64,000 bases of DNA from Vitis vinifera (lineage: Eukaryota > Streptophyta > Magnoliopsida > Vitales > Vitaceae). Position 1 is the stretch's first letter; each line of letters starts with the position of its first letter. Shown here one piece after another: positions 10,395 to 21,605 of the stretch. The position numbers and the translations under genes were made by a program. The notes under the pieces are model-generated. The model worked only from the letters and a program-made list of their open reading frames with translations. It was not told where the DNA came from and searched no databases. The DNA is taken from NCBI RefSeq assembly GCF_030704535.1, contig NC_081817.1, positions 24,863,001 to 24,927,000 of the forward strand, read 5' to 3'.

Positions 10395-13300
10395 CACTAC
10401 AAGGAAAAAGGTATATGGTGACATTTATAACGAGTCACCATAAACATAAGGTGTCACTACAACATAGCGTCACCTTCTCCACTGACACCATAGAGGGTAC
10501 CAATTGGTGACGTATTTGGAAGTGACACCAAAGTAGATAAATGGTGACCCATTCAGAAGTGACACCATATATTTCTAGTGATGATAGGGTGTCACATTAA
10601 ATACATCATCTTTGAGTTATGATGTCACATTAAATGCATCACCTTTGAGTTATGGTATCACATCATTGTAAATTATTGTGGAATATATGATTGGTTTTAG
10701 TTGTTGATTTTTGTAATGCTTATGAATTAATAAGATTAACCTGTTTATAGTTTGTCCATAAATATAACAATCATATTATATTTAACTCATTTTTCTGTAA
10801 TGTTTCTAGAATAACTCATAATACATTGATCATCTAATAATATTTGTATATCAAATGTTCACAAAAGGATAGTACGTCCAACATATCAAACCCATTAAAA
10901 CTAAAAAAGAAGAGTGAATACATACCAAAACATGATTTAGAAATGTTAAAGATCCCAAGATTCATGTATACCTCCATTTCATAAGCATAAAACCGGCTAA
11001 CCATAAAATGACATAGAAGTCCCATCTAAAAATCTAAATTTCTCAGTTGCAATTAAAGTAACGTTTATGTCCTACAACGTATGACATAAGAGTTGCATTT
11101 AAAAACCCAAAATCTTGTTGCCTTCTTCTTTCTTTTTATTCTCCATTTCACCCTCCCAAGAGTGTATACCTACATTTCAAAATTTAATGAGTTTTAGAGA
11201 TTTTTATTGAAGAAAATAAACATGGATCTATGTTATCATAAATGAACAAATCTAAGAATTAATTTTTTTTTTCAAATAGAAACATTATTCAAAGAATAAG
11301 CATTACTACACAATACCTATGGAAAAATTCATGTAGTAGCTAAGGGACTCACCATGCATGGTGATCATGATGCATCAACATGATTCATGATTAGTTGTAG
11401 CACAAAAGTAGCCCATTCTCCTCTAATTTCATCGAATTCTACTTGAGAATATGTTTTTTTTTATTACCAAACTGAAATCAAATAAGAAAATAACATTAAA
11501 ATGCATAACATTTGGAAGCCTAAAACTATGTACAATTCATTAAATAAGTAATACCTTTGAAGCAATAATTGTAGGATAAAAAATTATCTCTTTAATGAAT
11601 CTCATAACAAAGTAGCCACATTCGAACCCTCCTTCTTGTCTTGGACACTAATCGATCAATTATAAAATAACATTAGTACTCACATATATAAATGGTGCAA
11701 ATGCATAAGCTAATGTGTAAAGAAAAATTTTTGGATGTCACCTGCACTAGTTGCTAAGATGGCTCCCTCTTAGATATTTTCTTTGTAGATATTCGAAGAG
11801 CCCTATGTAAATAAGTTCAATGGGTACATTTTTAAAATAGGTAAATGTTATATTTTTTAATATATATAAATAATAAAAAAATGTGTTTGAGGTGAATGTA
11901 TTTTTTTTATTTAAAAATAATACTATGAAAAATAATAGGAAGAACTTACATGTTTACTATCCTTTAAGTCCTCACATGGTTTGTGATGCATAGGGTCAAG
12001 ATAGTGGACTATCATTTTCCTTGGCTCAAGCACTACCTAAATATGAACCCTTTAAGTCCTCATATCTATTTCTATTAACAAAATATAAAAACTTTCCAAA
12101 ACTCAACTACTTAAATATAAAAATAAAATCAAATAAAATATCTAGCTAATTGGATTTTAGAAACTAATAAACTATAAATAAACTAAATATAAAAACTAAA
12201 TAAAATATCTATGCCCATGAATTAATTGAAGAGGATAGAAAGACACAGAGAGAACATGGCTATGGTTATGATTTCCATCTTATCATTTCCTGTCAATACC
12301 ACACATGGCCATTTTAAGGTTAGACACTACTTTTGTTGCTGGACTTGGAAAGGGAACTTCAAAATTGAAAACATAAATAAACCCTTATGTAAAAAAAAAT
12401 AACATTAAAATATAATTGAGCATTAAAATATTTACTCTCTTTCATCACTTTCATTTGAATATTAATAATCTCTTATTGAGATAGATACTTACAATTTAAC
12501 AAAATAGAAATTCCTAATAATAAAAAATATAAAATTTCTATTTCTATTAACAAAATATAAAAACTTTCCAAAACTCAACTACTTAAATATAAAAATAAAA
12601 TCAAATAAAATATCTAGCTAATTGGATTTTAGAAACTAAATAAACTATAAATAAACTAAATATAAAAACTAAATAAAATATTTATGCCCATGAATTAATT
12701 GAAGATGATAGAAAGACACAAAGAGAACATGGCTATGGTTATGATTTCCATCTTATCATCTCCTGTCAATACCACACATGCCCATTTTAAGGTTGGACAC
12801 TACTTTTGTTGCTGGACTTGGAAAGGGAACTTCAAAATTGAAAACATAAATAAACCCTTATGTAAAAAAAAAAATAACATTAAAATATAATTGAGCATTA
12901 AAATATTTACTCTCTTTCATCACTTTCATTTGAATATTAATAATCTCTTATTGAGATAGATACTTACAATTTAACAAAATAGAAATTCCTAATAATAAAA
13001 AATATAAAAATTTCTATTTCTATTAACAAAATATAAAAACTTTCCAAAACTCAAATACTTAAATATAAAAACAAAATCAAATAAAATATCTAACTAATTG
13101 GATTTTAGAAACTAAATAAACTATAAATAAACTAAATATAAAAACTAAATAAAATATCTATGCCCATGAATTAATTGAAGAGGATAGAAAGACACATAGA
13201 GAACATGGCTATGGTTATGATTTCCATCTTATCATCTCCCGTCAATACCACACATGCCTTCCCAGATTGGTCCTTTTGGGGTTGGATACTCTCAACGAAA

Positions 13301-14082
13301 TTCTATATCTCATTCCCACTTAGATACAAACAGAAAAATCATTCTTTTTTTTTTTTCCTCTCTCGTTTTTTAGAAAGGATGAAGATTATGTGATAGTATA
13401 TCTTAAAAAAATTATGTACCTGTCATTCTCACACAAATACATATTAAAAATCATTCATTTTTTTTTCCTGTTTTTCACTTTTTTTTAAGGACTTGATCAT
13501 GTGTTTGGTTTAGATTAAAAAAATCAATTAATCTATAGTTTTTTCTTCCATGCTAGAAGATTAAACCTAAATTTTTCTTCCCTACAACTCAAGAAAACAC
13601 AATTCACAAAAACCATAATACAAAGATGTTGAAACAATTAATATAATGGCATTAATAAAAGAAAAAAAAATTATAGATCCAAGAGATTTTGGGTTACCTG
13701 GGAATCCACAAAGTGAACAATGTCGGTTTTGAGCGTGTTGACTATGGATGGGTGAGAGAAAAGGTTGAAGAAGATCATGATTTTATATATAGGATTTATA
13801 TATTGAGATTTTTTGGATTGTGGGTGAGATATGAAAACAATGGGATTTTTATATAGTATCCATCATTATTAATTCTAAAAGTGGGCTCATTAAGTTATAA
13901 TACTTAAAAAAATTTATTTTATATGATGTCACTTCCCAAAAAATGACACTATAAATATAAAATTAATATCATCTAACTACCTCAATTAAAGATTTTTTAT
14001 ATGATGTGTCACCTTTATTAATTATAAACCCTATTGTGTCATTATTTTAAAAGTGACACCATAAACTATTTTTGTAGTAGTG
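10395..14082. mobile_element. CACTA (En/Spm-type) element 1, non-autonomous, 3.7 kb
   Basis: The element begins CACTACAAGGAAAAA and ends …TTTTTGTAGTAGTG, the conserved CACTA ends in inverted orientation. It is flanked by the 3-bp duplication GGA (10392–10394 and 14083–14085). Subterminal regions are full of short 'gtgtcac/tgacacc' words on both strands, as expected for CACTA transposase-binding arrays. No transposase frame is present. A 63-codon minus frame (10834–11025) recurs in element 2 at 53190–53429, but I read it as shared element sequence, not a gene. The interior carries about 2.5 copies of a 475-bp tandem repeat. Confidence 0.92.
12061..13260. repeat. About 475-bp tandem repeat, roughly 2.5 copies, inside CACTA element 1
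   Basis: The word tctattaacaaaatataaaa recurs at 12071, 12543 and 13019, giving periods of 472 and 476 bp. Each unit has the same order: 'ctagctaattggattttag', 'atgcccatgaattaattgaag', then a short frame beginning near M-I-E-R-H-K-E-N-M-A-M-V-M-I-S-I-L-S. The third unit breaks off near 13260 at 'ccacacatgcc'. The units differ by only a few bases, so the duplication is recent. The repeat is not seen in element 2. Confidence 0.9.
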
Positions 14083-14144
14083 GGAGAAACAGATTGAAGC
14101 TGGTATAAAGAAACTTTACCACTAATCAACTTCAATCAGCTCTA

Positions 14145-14810
14145 ATGGCTTCTAAACATTTAGCTGCCCTTGCAATCTTCGCAATTCTTCTTCCTGCTGT
14201 GGCCATGGCAACTGAGTTTACTGTTGGAGATGATCAAGGTTGGACCATTAATTTCGACTATGTAGCCTGGGCCAAGGACAAAGTCTTTCATGTTGGCGAG
14301 AAGCTAGGTAATGTAGCTCAAACTATCACTTTCTTTTCCCTTTATGACTTCTTTTAATTCAAGCTGCTAAAGATATTGTCGTCAATTCTCATATATGCAG
14401 TCTTCAAATACACAGCCGGAAGGCACAATGTCTTCAAAGTTAATGGTACTGCCTTCACGAACTGCACTATACCACCAGCAAATGAGGCTCTTACCACTGG
14501 AAATGATGTGATTACACTGGCCACCCCTGGAAGGAAGTGGTATATTTGTGGTGTGAACGACCATTGTGCCAACTATGGACAGAAGCTTGCCATCACAGTG
14601 CTGGAAGCGTGGGTGTCTCCTGCATCAGCCCCCTCCACCCCCGCAGCGCCAGCCCCCTCCACCCCCGCAGCACCAGCCCCCTCCACCCCCGCAGCACCAG
14701 CCCCCTCAACCCCCGCAGCACCAGCACCCAGTTCTGCTTATGGGATCTCGGTGTCTGGGTATCAGCTGCTGATGGCAGCCATGGTTGCTGTTGCTTTCCT
14801 AGTCGTTTGA
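14145..14810 (+). CDS. Phytocyanin (blue copper protein), GPI-anchored, with arabinogalactan-type tail
   Basis: There are two exons, 14145–14307 and 14401–14810, joined through a 93-bp GT–AG intron, giving 190 aa. Residues 1–22 are a signal peptide (M-A-S-K-H-L-A…A-V-A-M-A). Residues 23–123 are a plastocyanin-like domain with F-T-V-G-D-D-Q-G-W, copper ligands His63 (G-R-H-N-V), Cys104 and His109 (Y-I-C-G-V-N-D-H-C), probable axial Gln115, and a Cys76/Cys110 disulphide pair. Gln rather than Met as axial ligand is stellacyanin-like, but the His–Gln spacing is 6 instead of the usual 5. Residues 126–165 are Pro/Ala/Ser repeats (APSTPAAP), the type that is hydroxylated and O-glycosylated in arabinogalactan proteins. 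The hydrophobic C-terminus (L-L-M-A-A-M-V-A-V-A-F) fits a GPI-anchor signal. The family works in the apoplast or at the plasma membrane in electron transfer or wall-related roles; the exact partner is unknown. The intron position is the same in the truncated copy at 1–210. Confidence 0.93.
14628..14723 (+). repeat. 4 × 24-bp tandem repeat encoding APSTPAAP
   Basis: Four direct 24-bp units start at 14628, 14652, 14676 and 14700 within exon 2. Each encodes one Ala-Pro-Ser-Thr-Pro-Ala-Ala-Pro module. Only a few synonymous or single-base differences separate them, which suggests recent slippage. The pseudogene at 4.6 kb has only about one equivalent unit. Confidence 0.95.
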
Positions 14811-15701
14811 TCTGCTTTTTCTCCGGGAGTACCTTTGATCATCTACTTTTCAAGAGATTTCTTTGTTTCATTGTTCTTTTATTCAATTATTTTTTGGACT
14901 GAAAAATACGATGTGAGATGAAGTTTGAGTGGAAATGAAACATTCAATTTTTTTTGTTTCTATCATTCTAATTTAATTCTTTGATTTTTCTTTTCATTCT
15001 TTTTATCTAATTTAATTCTTTGACTTTTCACACTATCTTTCTAATAATTTATAAGGCATACTTATTTGTTTGCGATTTTTTTCCTTCATATTAACTGCAA
15101 AGAGCATCAGAATTGGACGTGTGTCTGCACTTCTTTACTGAACTTTCGAAAATAATGAAGCTTAACATGGACTGAGTTCGGATCAGTACATACTTTCCTT
15201 ATGTTCCCTTTGAAATATTAAATGGTACAAACTTTTGCATGTTGGTCACAAAACATAGTGCAGGTTGCTGTGTATGCCCATTTGAGTCTCAACATTCTGC
15301 GCACATCTCCTTATCTTCTTTTAATGCTAGAACCACTCCACAAATTCTGTCAAACATCCATCAATTGAGTAACAGAATCATCTTTGTGCATTGTCATTTT
15401 TGAGTGTGATCTGCTACCTTCTTTCTGTCACTTGTTTCCAGATTGATGCCACTTGTATGTGATTGAAGGAGACTTGAACGAGCATGACAGAATTGTTGGT
15501 GAACTGTGTGCGCGAGACAATGAGGGACTATCTGAATTTGATTGATTTAGGTCTCAAAAATAAGCATGCAAGAAGGTATGACATGGTAGTGGCACTTAAA
15601 TTTTTTTGCTAATTCTTGGTTTTATATTACCAAGTTGTAATTGAAACGATGAGCATTTCATTCTTATTTTACCATCTGGTTTGTATGGGAGAGATTGATG
15701 C
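14811..15701. other. 3' flank of phytocyanin and intergenic sequence
   Basis: The first 100 bp are the likely 3' UTR (tctccgggagtacctttgatcatc, shared with the pseudogene copy). The remainder holds no frame or repeat I recognise. 'gatcagtacatactttcc…' near 15180 and a short less AT-rich patch at 15440–15560 are unassigned. Confidence 0.45.
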
Positions 15702-15706
15702 TCATC

Positions 15707-15912
15707 ACTTAGAGAGAAAGGATTTTGTGAAAATGACAACACTAACTTAAGTTTCTTATTGAGTTTGATATATATAACTATTACTTATTAATTTTGATAT
15801 ATATAGCTATTACAAGAAGGATTAGTTAGTTACTTATAGTCTAAGCTGGCATAACAAACTCTTAACAAACTTCCTAATAGGTAATAAGCTTAATTTAACT
15901 GTATCACTAATA
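15707..15912 (-). repeat. 3' LTR of the defective copia element
   Basis: 206 bp, matching 17782–17955 from 'acttagagaga' to 'atcactaata'. It is about 32 bp longer than its partner because a 'tatatataactattac' segment is duplicated. The LTR ends read TATTAG…CTAAGT on the minus strand and not the usual TG…CA. Confidence 0.85.
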
Positions 15913-16369
15913 TACCCCTCACAAGCTAAACGATGGTACTAAGTGAAAGCTTGTTACACAGAAAAAGAAAACGAGAAATAGACAAAGGCTCAGAAAAGAC
16001 ATTAGTTGTTTGCTCTTTATATGGAATATATCAAACGTCCACTTCATTATTGAGCACTTTCTCAAGCACGAATGAAATATCAATCTCGATATGCTTAGTT
16101 TTGGCATGAAAAATAGGATTTGAAGTAACACAATAACACCAATGTTATCACACCACCACATGAGGGCTTTTTAAGAGAAAGACCCAACTCATGAAATAGA
16201 GATTGAATCCAAATCAATTTTGTAGTGGTAGAAGATGAAGCACAATATAGGAACAAATACTTTTTTTTTTATTGAAGAATTGATTGACACACTTTGACAA
16301 CTAGATTGAGAAACACTAGGCTCTTGTAGCAGAGAAAGCAAGGCCTTGAACTTAGAAGATGACTTGGAC

Positions 16370-17668
16370 TATGAAGATTGTGATTGTGTGAGATCAAGTT
16401 GATAGAGACCATTCCTAAGAGCTCGTTCCACTATAATTTTCTTTGAAGCTCTGTCCTTGCTTAGACAATAGTCATGACATAATTCAATTAAAACATTATT
16501 ATATTTTGTAAATTGAGAAATATTGAAAAGATTTTTGGTTATGTGTGGAACATGTAAGATGTTATTAAGGAGAAGAGGTTTAGAAGAATTTTTGTAAGGT
16601 AAAAAAGGAATTTCCAAACTGAGAAATAGCAAGTTTAGAACCATTACCAACCATAAGCTTCTCATTGCCCATATAATCTACCTTGATAGTCAGATTGTTC
16701 ATATCGACAGTGATGTGGTTTGTTGCCCTACTATCGACATACCACTCGTGATCTGCAAAGTTAGAGGTGAAAGCAATATTTGCCTGATAACTAGTCAAAT
16801 CAACACTTGAAAAGCTAATATCAAACCTTTTGTAGCATTTAACAACCACATGACCAATCTTGCCACAAAGTTGACAGATTGGCTTGTTGCCATGACTAGA
16901 ACCACCATTGTCAAGGCCATGATGACCACAGAAATGAGAGTTACCACCATGATTGGCATTACTCAATACAACAAGAAAAGATCCGCGATAAGCAACATTA
17001 GTAGAGGGAGAATTTTGCAAATCAGTTGGCAAAAAGACCAATTGATGTTGAATCATCATTTCATGAGTCTATATGACAAATTGAACCTCTTGAAAAGTGA
17101 GAGCATTGTTTCTTGAAGTAAGATTAACAATGATTGACTCATATTCAGGATAAAATCCAATAAGAATATAAAGAATAAGATCTTTATCAATAATGACCTA
17201 ACCAATAGAGTTAAGATTGTCAGTCAAACCTCACATCCTAAGAATATACTCCTCTACACTAAGAGCTCATTTCTTCAATGTCTATAGCATAATACAAAGT
17301 TGCATCACTTTGGCCTTCGATTGAGACCAAAAAAGTTATTCACGTGTGGACCAAAGTTCAATAGTAGTAGCACAATGATTGACATGATTGAGCATTGATT
17401 CGCTCATCAATAAAAGAATCTAGCTTAGAAGAAACTGATCATGCCTCATTCAAATTAGGAAATCAAGATTTTAAACCCTAGTTGGTGGAGAACTAGGACT
17501 GTTACAAGGAACTTTGACAAATTAAGGCAGAATTAGAACAGATCCAAACAGAAAGCCTTCACATCCTTAAGCTCGTATAGTTGAAAGCACTTGAGCTTGC
17601 CATTAGCAGCACTTAGAGGCAAGAGGCAAATTAGGAGCACCAAAAGAAGTAGAAGAGGTCAAAGACAT
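16370..17668 (-). pseudogene. Degenerate copia gag / protease-like gene
   Basis: The likely start on the minus strand is at 17668 (M-S-L-T-S-S-T-S-F-G-A-P). The frame is then broken by several stops. A clear CCHC zinc knuckle (C-Q-L-C-G-K-I-G-H-V-V-V-K-C) lies near 16870–16830. It is followed by W-Y-V-D-S-R-A-T-N-H-I-T, where the retroviral-type protease motif D-S-G-A has become D-S-R-A, so the catalytic site is damaged. Then comes a gag-pre-integrase-like stretch (L-L-L-N-N-I-L-H-V-P…K-N-L-F-N-I-S-Q-F) in another frame, ending near 16369. The polyprotein stops there; no integrase or reverse transcriptase follows. Confidence 0.85.
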
Positions 17669-17781
17669 GTTTCTAGAGAAAACTTTCGAGAAAAAAATGG
17701 AAGAATTTAGAAAGAGAAAGAAGAGAAAGGGAGAGAGAGATAGAGAAAAGAATTCTCAAATGCAAACTTGCTCTAATACCA

Positions 17782-17955
17782 ACTTAGAGAGAGAAAGGAT
17801 TTGGTGAGAATTATGACACTCACTTAAGTCTATTATTGATTATGCTATATATAGCTATTACAAGAGGGTTCAGTTACTTACAGATTGAGCTGGCATAACA
17901 AACTCTTAACAAACTTCCTAACAAATACAAGCGTAATTTAATTATATCACTAATA
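17782..17955 (-). repeat. 5' LTR of the defective copia element
   Basis: 174 bp, directly abutting the tRNA-iMet-type primer site at 17770–17781. Several differences from the other LTR, in addition to the length change, indicate that the insertion is not very recent. Confidence 0.85.
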
Positions 17956-18037
17956 TCATCAAATGTGTTTGTACATCTTTACAAGAACGGAAAATATTGT
18001 TAAAATATTGACTAAAGAAATGCAAGTTGTATTCTTA

Positions 18038-20714
18038 TTAGGCCACTCTTCTAATCAAGCTCACCAAGAAATCCTTATAGTTTCCAAGAGCTACATCTTC
18101 AATCTTCTGGGTTAAAGGAACTTTATATTGCTTATCAAATTCTTCTATGATTTCCTTCATATCAACATTGCTCCGTGTCATTATTACTCGAGTTAGGGCT
18201 TCTTTTGTATTCTCGTCTGCATCATCTTTGAATGCATTATTTAAGACCTAAAAGAATTGAAACAATCAATCCAATACATGATTCTACAAACAAATATAAG
18301 ATCATTTCTAAGATGTTGTTTGTGATGAATTAATCTTACCTTACTGAAATATGCTTGGGGATTGCATAGGCACTGAAGTGTCTCCTTCAAACTCATTAGA
18401 GTGTCAAGATCCTAAGCAGATTAATGAGAATCATACTAAATTGGTAATTTAAGATGATAAGAAAAGTAAATCAAAGAAACCCTTCATGTGATTTTTCATT
18501 GTTTTTCCTACTTAATTCATTCACTTTTTATAAAAAGAAAAAAGAAATAAAATATGAAAATATTAAATTGTTTTCCTTTGCTACATTTCATTTTTTTTAT
18601 ATATTTATAATTCAGTAGGTATGTTATACTCCTTCCCCAAAGATTTAGACTTAGTAACTAGAGCTCTCTTGGTAAAAATCTTGGCTCTTACTCACCATGG
18701 TTTTTAAAATAGATGACATAATTAAGAAAAGTCTACTATATAAAAAAACACCTAAAACTTCTCTTCTAACTAATATGGAATATCATATTACAATTTCAAT
18801 TTTATTATTATATGTCTACTAAGGGGTTTACTTATCATTGTTATTCCTTCAAACAACTATGGTACCTTCCTTTTTTTTCTTTATTTAAAATTTATTTTAA
18901 TTACAACTGTTGTTGAATTAAAGTTTAAAGAAGAAAAATCAAGGTATATTACACATTTATTATAATATCATTCTCGTTCCTTACCTCATCTATATTTTTG
19001 CCATAAATCTCCTTATAGTACTTGACCACTGCCTTGAGATGGAGCTTGCTCCTTGTTGTTAGAATCCTCACTATCGCATCATCTTCAATTGGGTTCTTCT
19101 TATCAACATTCTTAACCGCAATTGCAAGTGTCATGGCCTCTGATCTAGCAATCCCCTCATTAACCCGCAACCCTTCATATCTATACGAACTCACAAGGGC
19201 TACTAGGAGCTATCAATGTAGGAAAACAAATTTTCGTTATACCATAATTTACATTAATTATGGAAGTATTTAACCTTTATTAAATACCTTTAAAATCAAA
19301 GATGTCAAATAGGGCCTTAATCTATCATAAACAAGTTAGATTTGTGTTCTTTTGCCCTTGTACTAATTCAAATTGGGTCAAACATAAGATGAGGCTTGAG
19401 AGGGAAGAACTTTGGTGTTAGCCAACTATATTGTCATGCATTTGAGGTTTAATTTTTAGGTTATCAACAAAAGAGCCATGCATATTATGGCACAATGATT
19501 GGGCCACATTGCTTGGGCTAGCCCAATCTTGAAACATATGAGCTGGCCTAGTTTGAGCACAAAGTGGGCTCTTGTCATCATATAAAAATCAATCCCACAA
19601 ACCATAATAAATGCTTTTAATTTTATAAAAATATTAAAATATATTTTTAATCATATAAATAAAACCGTTAAGAGGATTATTTGAAAATTTTAATATTTTA
19701 CAAGAAGTAATAAAACTATCATGAAATGGATTCTCAAAAAGATTATAAAGTATAACAATTGTGTGATAAAATTGTTATTTTCATATAAAAACTATGTTCA
19801 TGCTTTGAATATCATTCATTTGATGTGATAACCTGACTGAAGTGGAACGAACCTTGCGTTCGATGCCTTCAAGTCGAGAAGCAACATCCTCGATTGATTG
19901 GTCGAAGAGGGATTGATAAGCTTTCCTAGCACCAAGCAGCTCTTCTGATGATCTTGTGCATGCAATCTCAATGAGCAAACCATATGCTTGAGGACCCTTA
20001 GAAATAGCCTCATGCACCAAACGAGCATCCCTTTCCCAAGGATGCATGATCCATTGCACCACAATATCCTGACCATAAAAAAATTCAAAAGAGTCATAAG
20101 ATTGCAAAAAATTCAACCATTCATAACTAACATATTATCACATCCTAATATATGTGCCTTGGCAAAATATAATACAATACTCTTAGGCAAAAACTAAGAT
20201 ATTAAATTAATGCCTCTAAAACTTCGAATTTCAGTTTCTAGAAATATACAATGAAATTTGGATCATTGAATAAAAGTACAAATATAAAGAAAGAATCATG
20301 GTATAAAAACAAATTAAATTAAGGCATAAGGGAACAAATTTAAGGTATAAACAAATGAGACCAAGTTATAATGGGATAGAACCAATATATAGAGTAAGGA
20401 GACCTCGAAATGTGATACAAATGAATGAGCTTGGAATAGTACAAAATAATGAGACTTGAATTACATATGCGACACCATTTATTGGTGGTGCCTTTTGAAT
20501 AGGTTCCACGAAAAGTATATTTGGATATTGTACTAAAATGTGTCATCGTGTCAATTAAAAGCACTTAAAAAATAAGTCAATCCAATTGATCCATGAGTAC
20601 AAATTGGGCATGAAACAATGATATGAAAGGGTAAGTGTTAGCAAACAATAAGTTTATGAAAAGAAAATTTCATTTTATTTTATTTTTCATTATTTGAAGT
20701 AATGGTACTATATC

Positions 20715-20751
<37 letters not shown>

Positions 20752-21605
20752 TTTAGAATTTTCTCATATTATATATTGCAATTTTTTGAATACAGAAAAG
20801 TATTTATAGGTTATATCTAGTACCAAAATACATTAAACTAGGTTAAAAAGAGAACATTTTTCATCCATTTTCCATGTGATATCCATAATTATGACTTTCA
20901 GCTAACATTTCTATTACAAGAAGAAGAACATGAGTACCTTAAACCGCAGAAATTCTTTCGTTAAGCATGCAATATGGTGATCATCCCACCTCTCAAAAAG
21001 ACGTTCATCCTCCAAGAAGAATTTAGGAGTTCTCTTTCTAAAGGATTCCAAGTGCTCCGAATGCCACTTTCCTAGGATCGATACCATCGAATCCTCATCA
21101 ACTCCAAATCCTAAAAAATGCAAATTAAGGTTGCTTCAAATAGATGGACTACATATAATTCTTGGTAAGCCTATATAAAATAAAGCAAATAGAAAATAAC
21201 AAAAGCCTAAAAAAGTTGAATTTCACAATTTAAGACTATTATACCATAATTTAGAGTGTGATAGGTTGTGATTTTAAGAAGTATTTTTAATATTTCTAAC
21301 ATTTGAAAATTTTTATCTTTCGAATATTAAAAATGTTAGAAACACTTCTTAAAATTACTATCAAATACATTCTTAAAGTTCATTTAGTTGTAATTCTAAA
21401 AAATGTTTATAACATTTCTAACATTTGAAAATTTTTATCATTCAAGTACTAAAACAACGAAAAACATTTCTTAAAATAATTTCTAAACACATTCTTAGTG
21501 TCCAACTAAAATAAAAAAATTAAATAAAAAAAATGATAAGAAAAATATAAGGGGCAAACCTGAGAAAGCCTTGGTGAGAGCTTCAAAGTCATTTGGAGGA
21601 TCCAT
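18038..21605 (-). CDS. ANN4: Annexin D4-like calcium/phospholipid-binding protein, six exons
   Basis: Exons on the minus strand are 21605–21560, 21110–20938, 20068–19853, 19209–18985, 18411–18340 and 18247–18038. All introns are GT–AG, and the joined frame is 942 nt, 313 aa, with no stop. The protein starts M-D-P-P-N-D-F-E-A-L-T-K-A-F-S-G-F-G-V-D-E, the annexin repeat 1 loop (G-x-G-x-D-E). Repeat 2 carries I-M-H-P-W-E-R-D-A-R-L-V and A-C-T-R-S-S-E-E-L-L-G-A-R-K-A-Y-Q-S-L-F. Repeat 3 carries V-S-S-Y-R-Y-E-G and R-I-L-T-T-R-S-K-L-H-L. Repeat 4 carries A-L-T-R-V-I-M-T-R and A-L-G-N-Y-K-D-F-L-V. These blocks match Arabidopsis annexin 4 more closely than other annexins I remember. Such proteins bind membranes in a calcium-dependent way and are linked to stress signalling. 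Repeats 2–4 lack full GxGT loops, so only repeat 1 is a likely type II calcium site. A copia element begins 78 bp after the stop and may have displaced the natural 3' end. Confidence 0.93.
20717..20750. repeat. (TA)17 microsatellite in annexin D4-like intron 2
   Basis: An uninterrupted TA run inside the intron between exons 2 and 3; likely length-polymorphic. Confidence 0.95.
21250..21500. repeat. Two adjacent foldback (MITE-like) units in annexin D4-like intron 1
   Basis: Two inverted-repeat units of about 120–130 bp lie side by side. Each reads roughly 'gattttaagaagtattt…cattcga…aaacacttcttaaaat', so each arm is complementary to the other. Related sequences are scattered through the window (22232–22360, 22600 onwards, 23515–23700, 58930–59395), which points to a MITE family that prefers AT-rich intron and intergenic sites. 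Confidence 0.7.

Larger units (their letters stand above)
15707..17955 (-). mobile_element. Short defective Ty1/copia retrotransposon with two LTRs
   Basis: Two related LTRs flank it (15707–15912 and 17782–17955; minus orientation, so the right one is the 5' LTR). Next to the right LTR lies a primer-binding site, TGGTATTAGAGC (17781–17770, minus), one base off the complement of initiator tRNA-Met. Next to the left LTR is a purine tract on the minus strand (tgtgagggg). The duplication TCATC is present at 15702–15706 and 17956–17960. The internal part has gag, zinc knuckle, protease-like and gag-pre-integrase motifs but no integrase core, reverse transcriptase or RNase H. At 2.25 kb it is non-autonomous. 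It lies 78 bp beyond the stop codon of the annexin D4-like gene, in the same orientation. Confidence 0.9.

Noticed and set aside
10834..11025. Shared 63-codon minus-strand frame in CACTA elements 1 and 2
   Set aside because: Conserved because the elements are copies of each other. No transposase or other motif, no start context, high Phe/Tyr from AT-rich DNA.
14382..14902. Several overlapping frames in and opposite the phytocyanin exon 2
   Set aside because: They are other-frame readings of the Pro/Ala repeat exon. The spliced frame explains the region.
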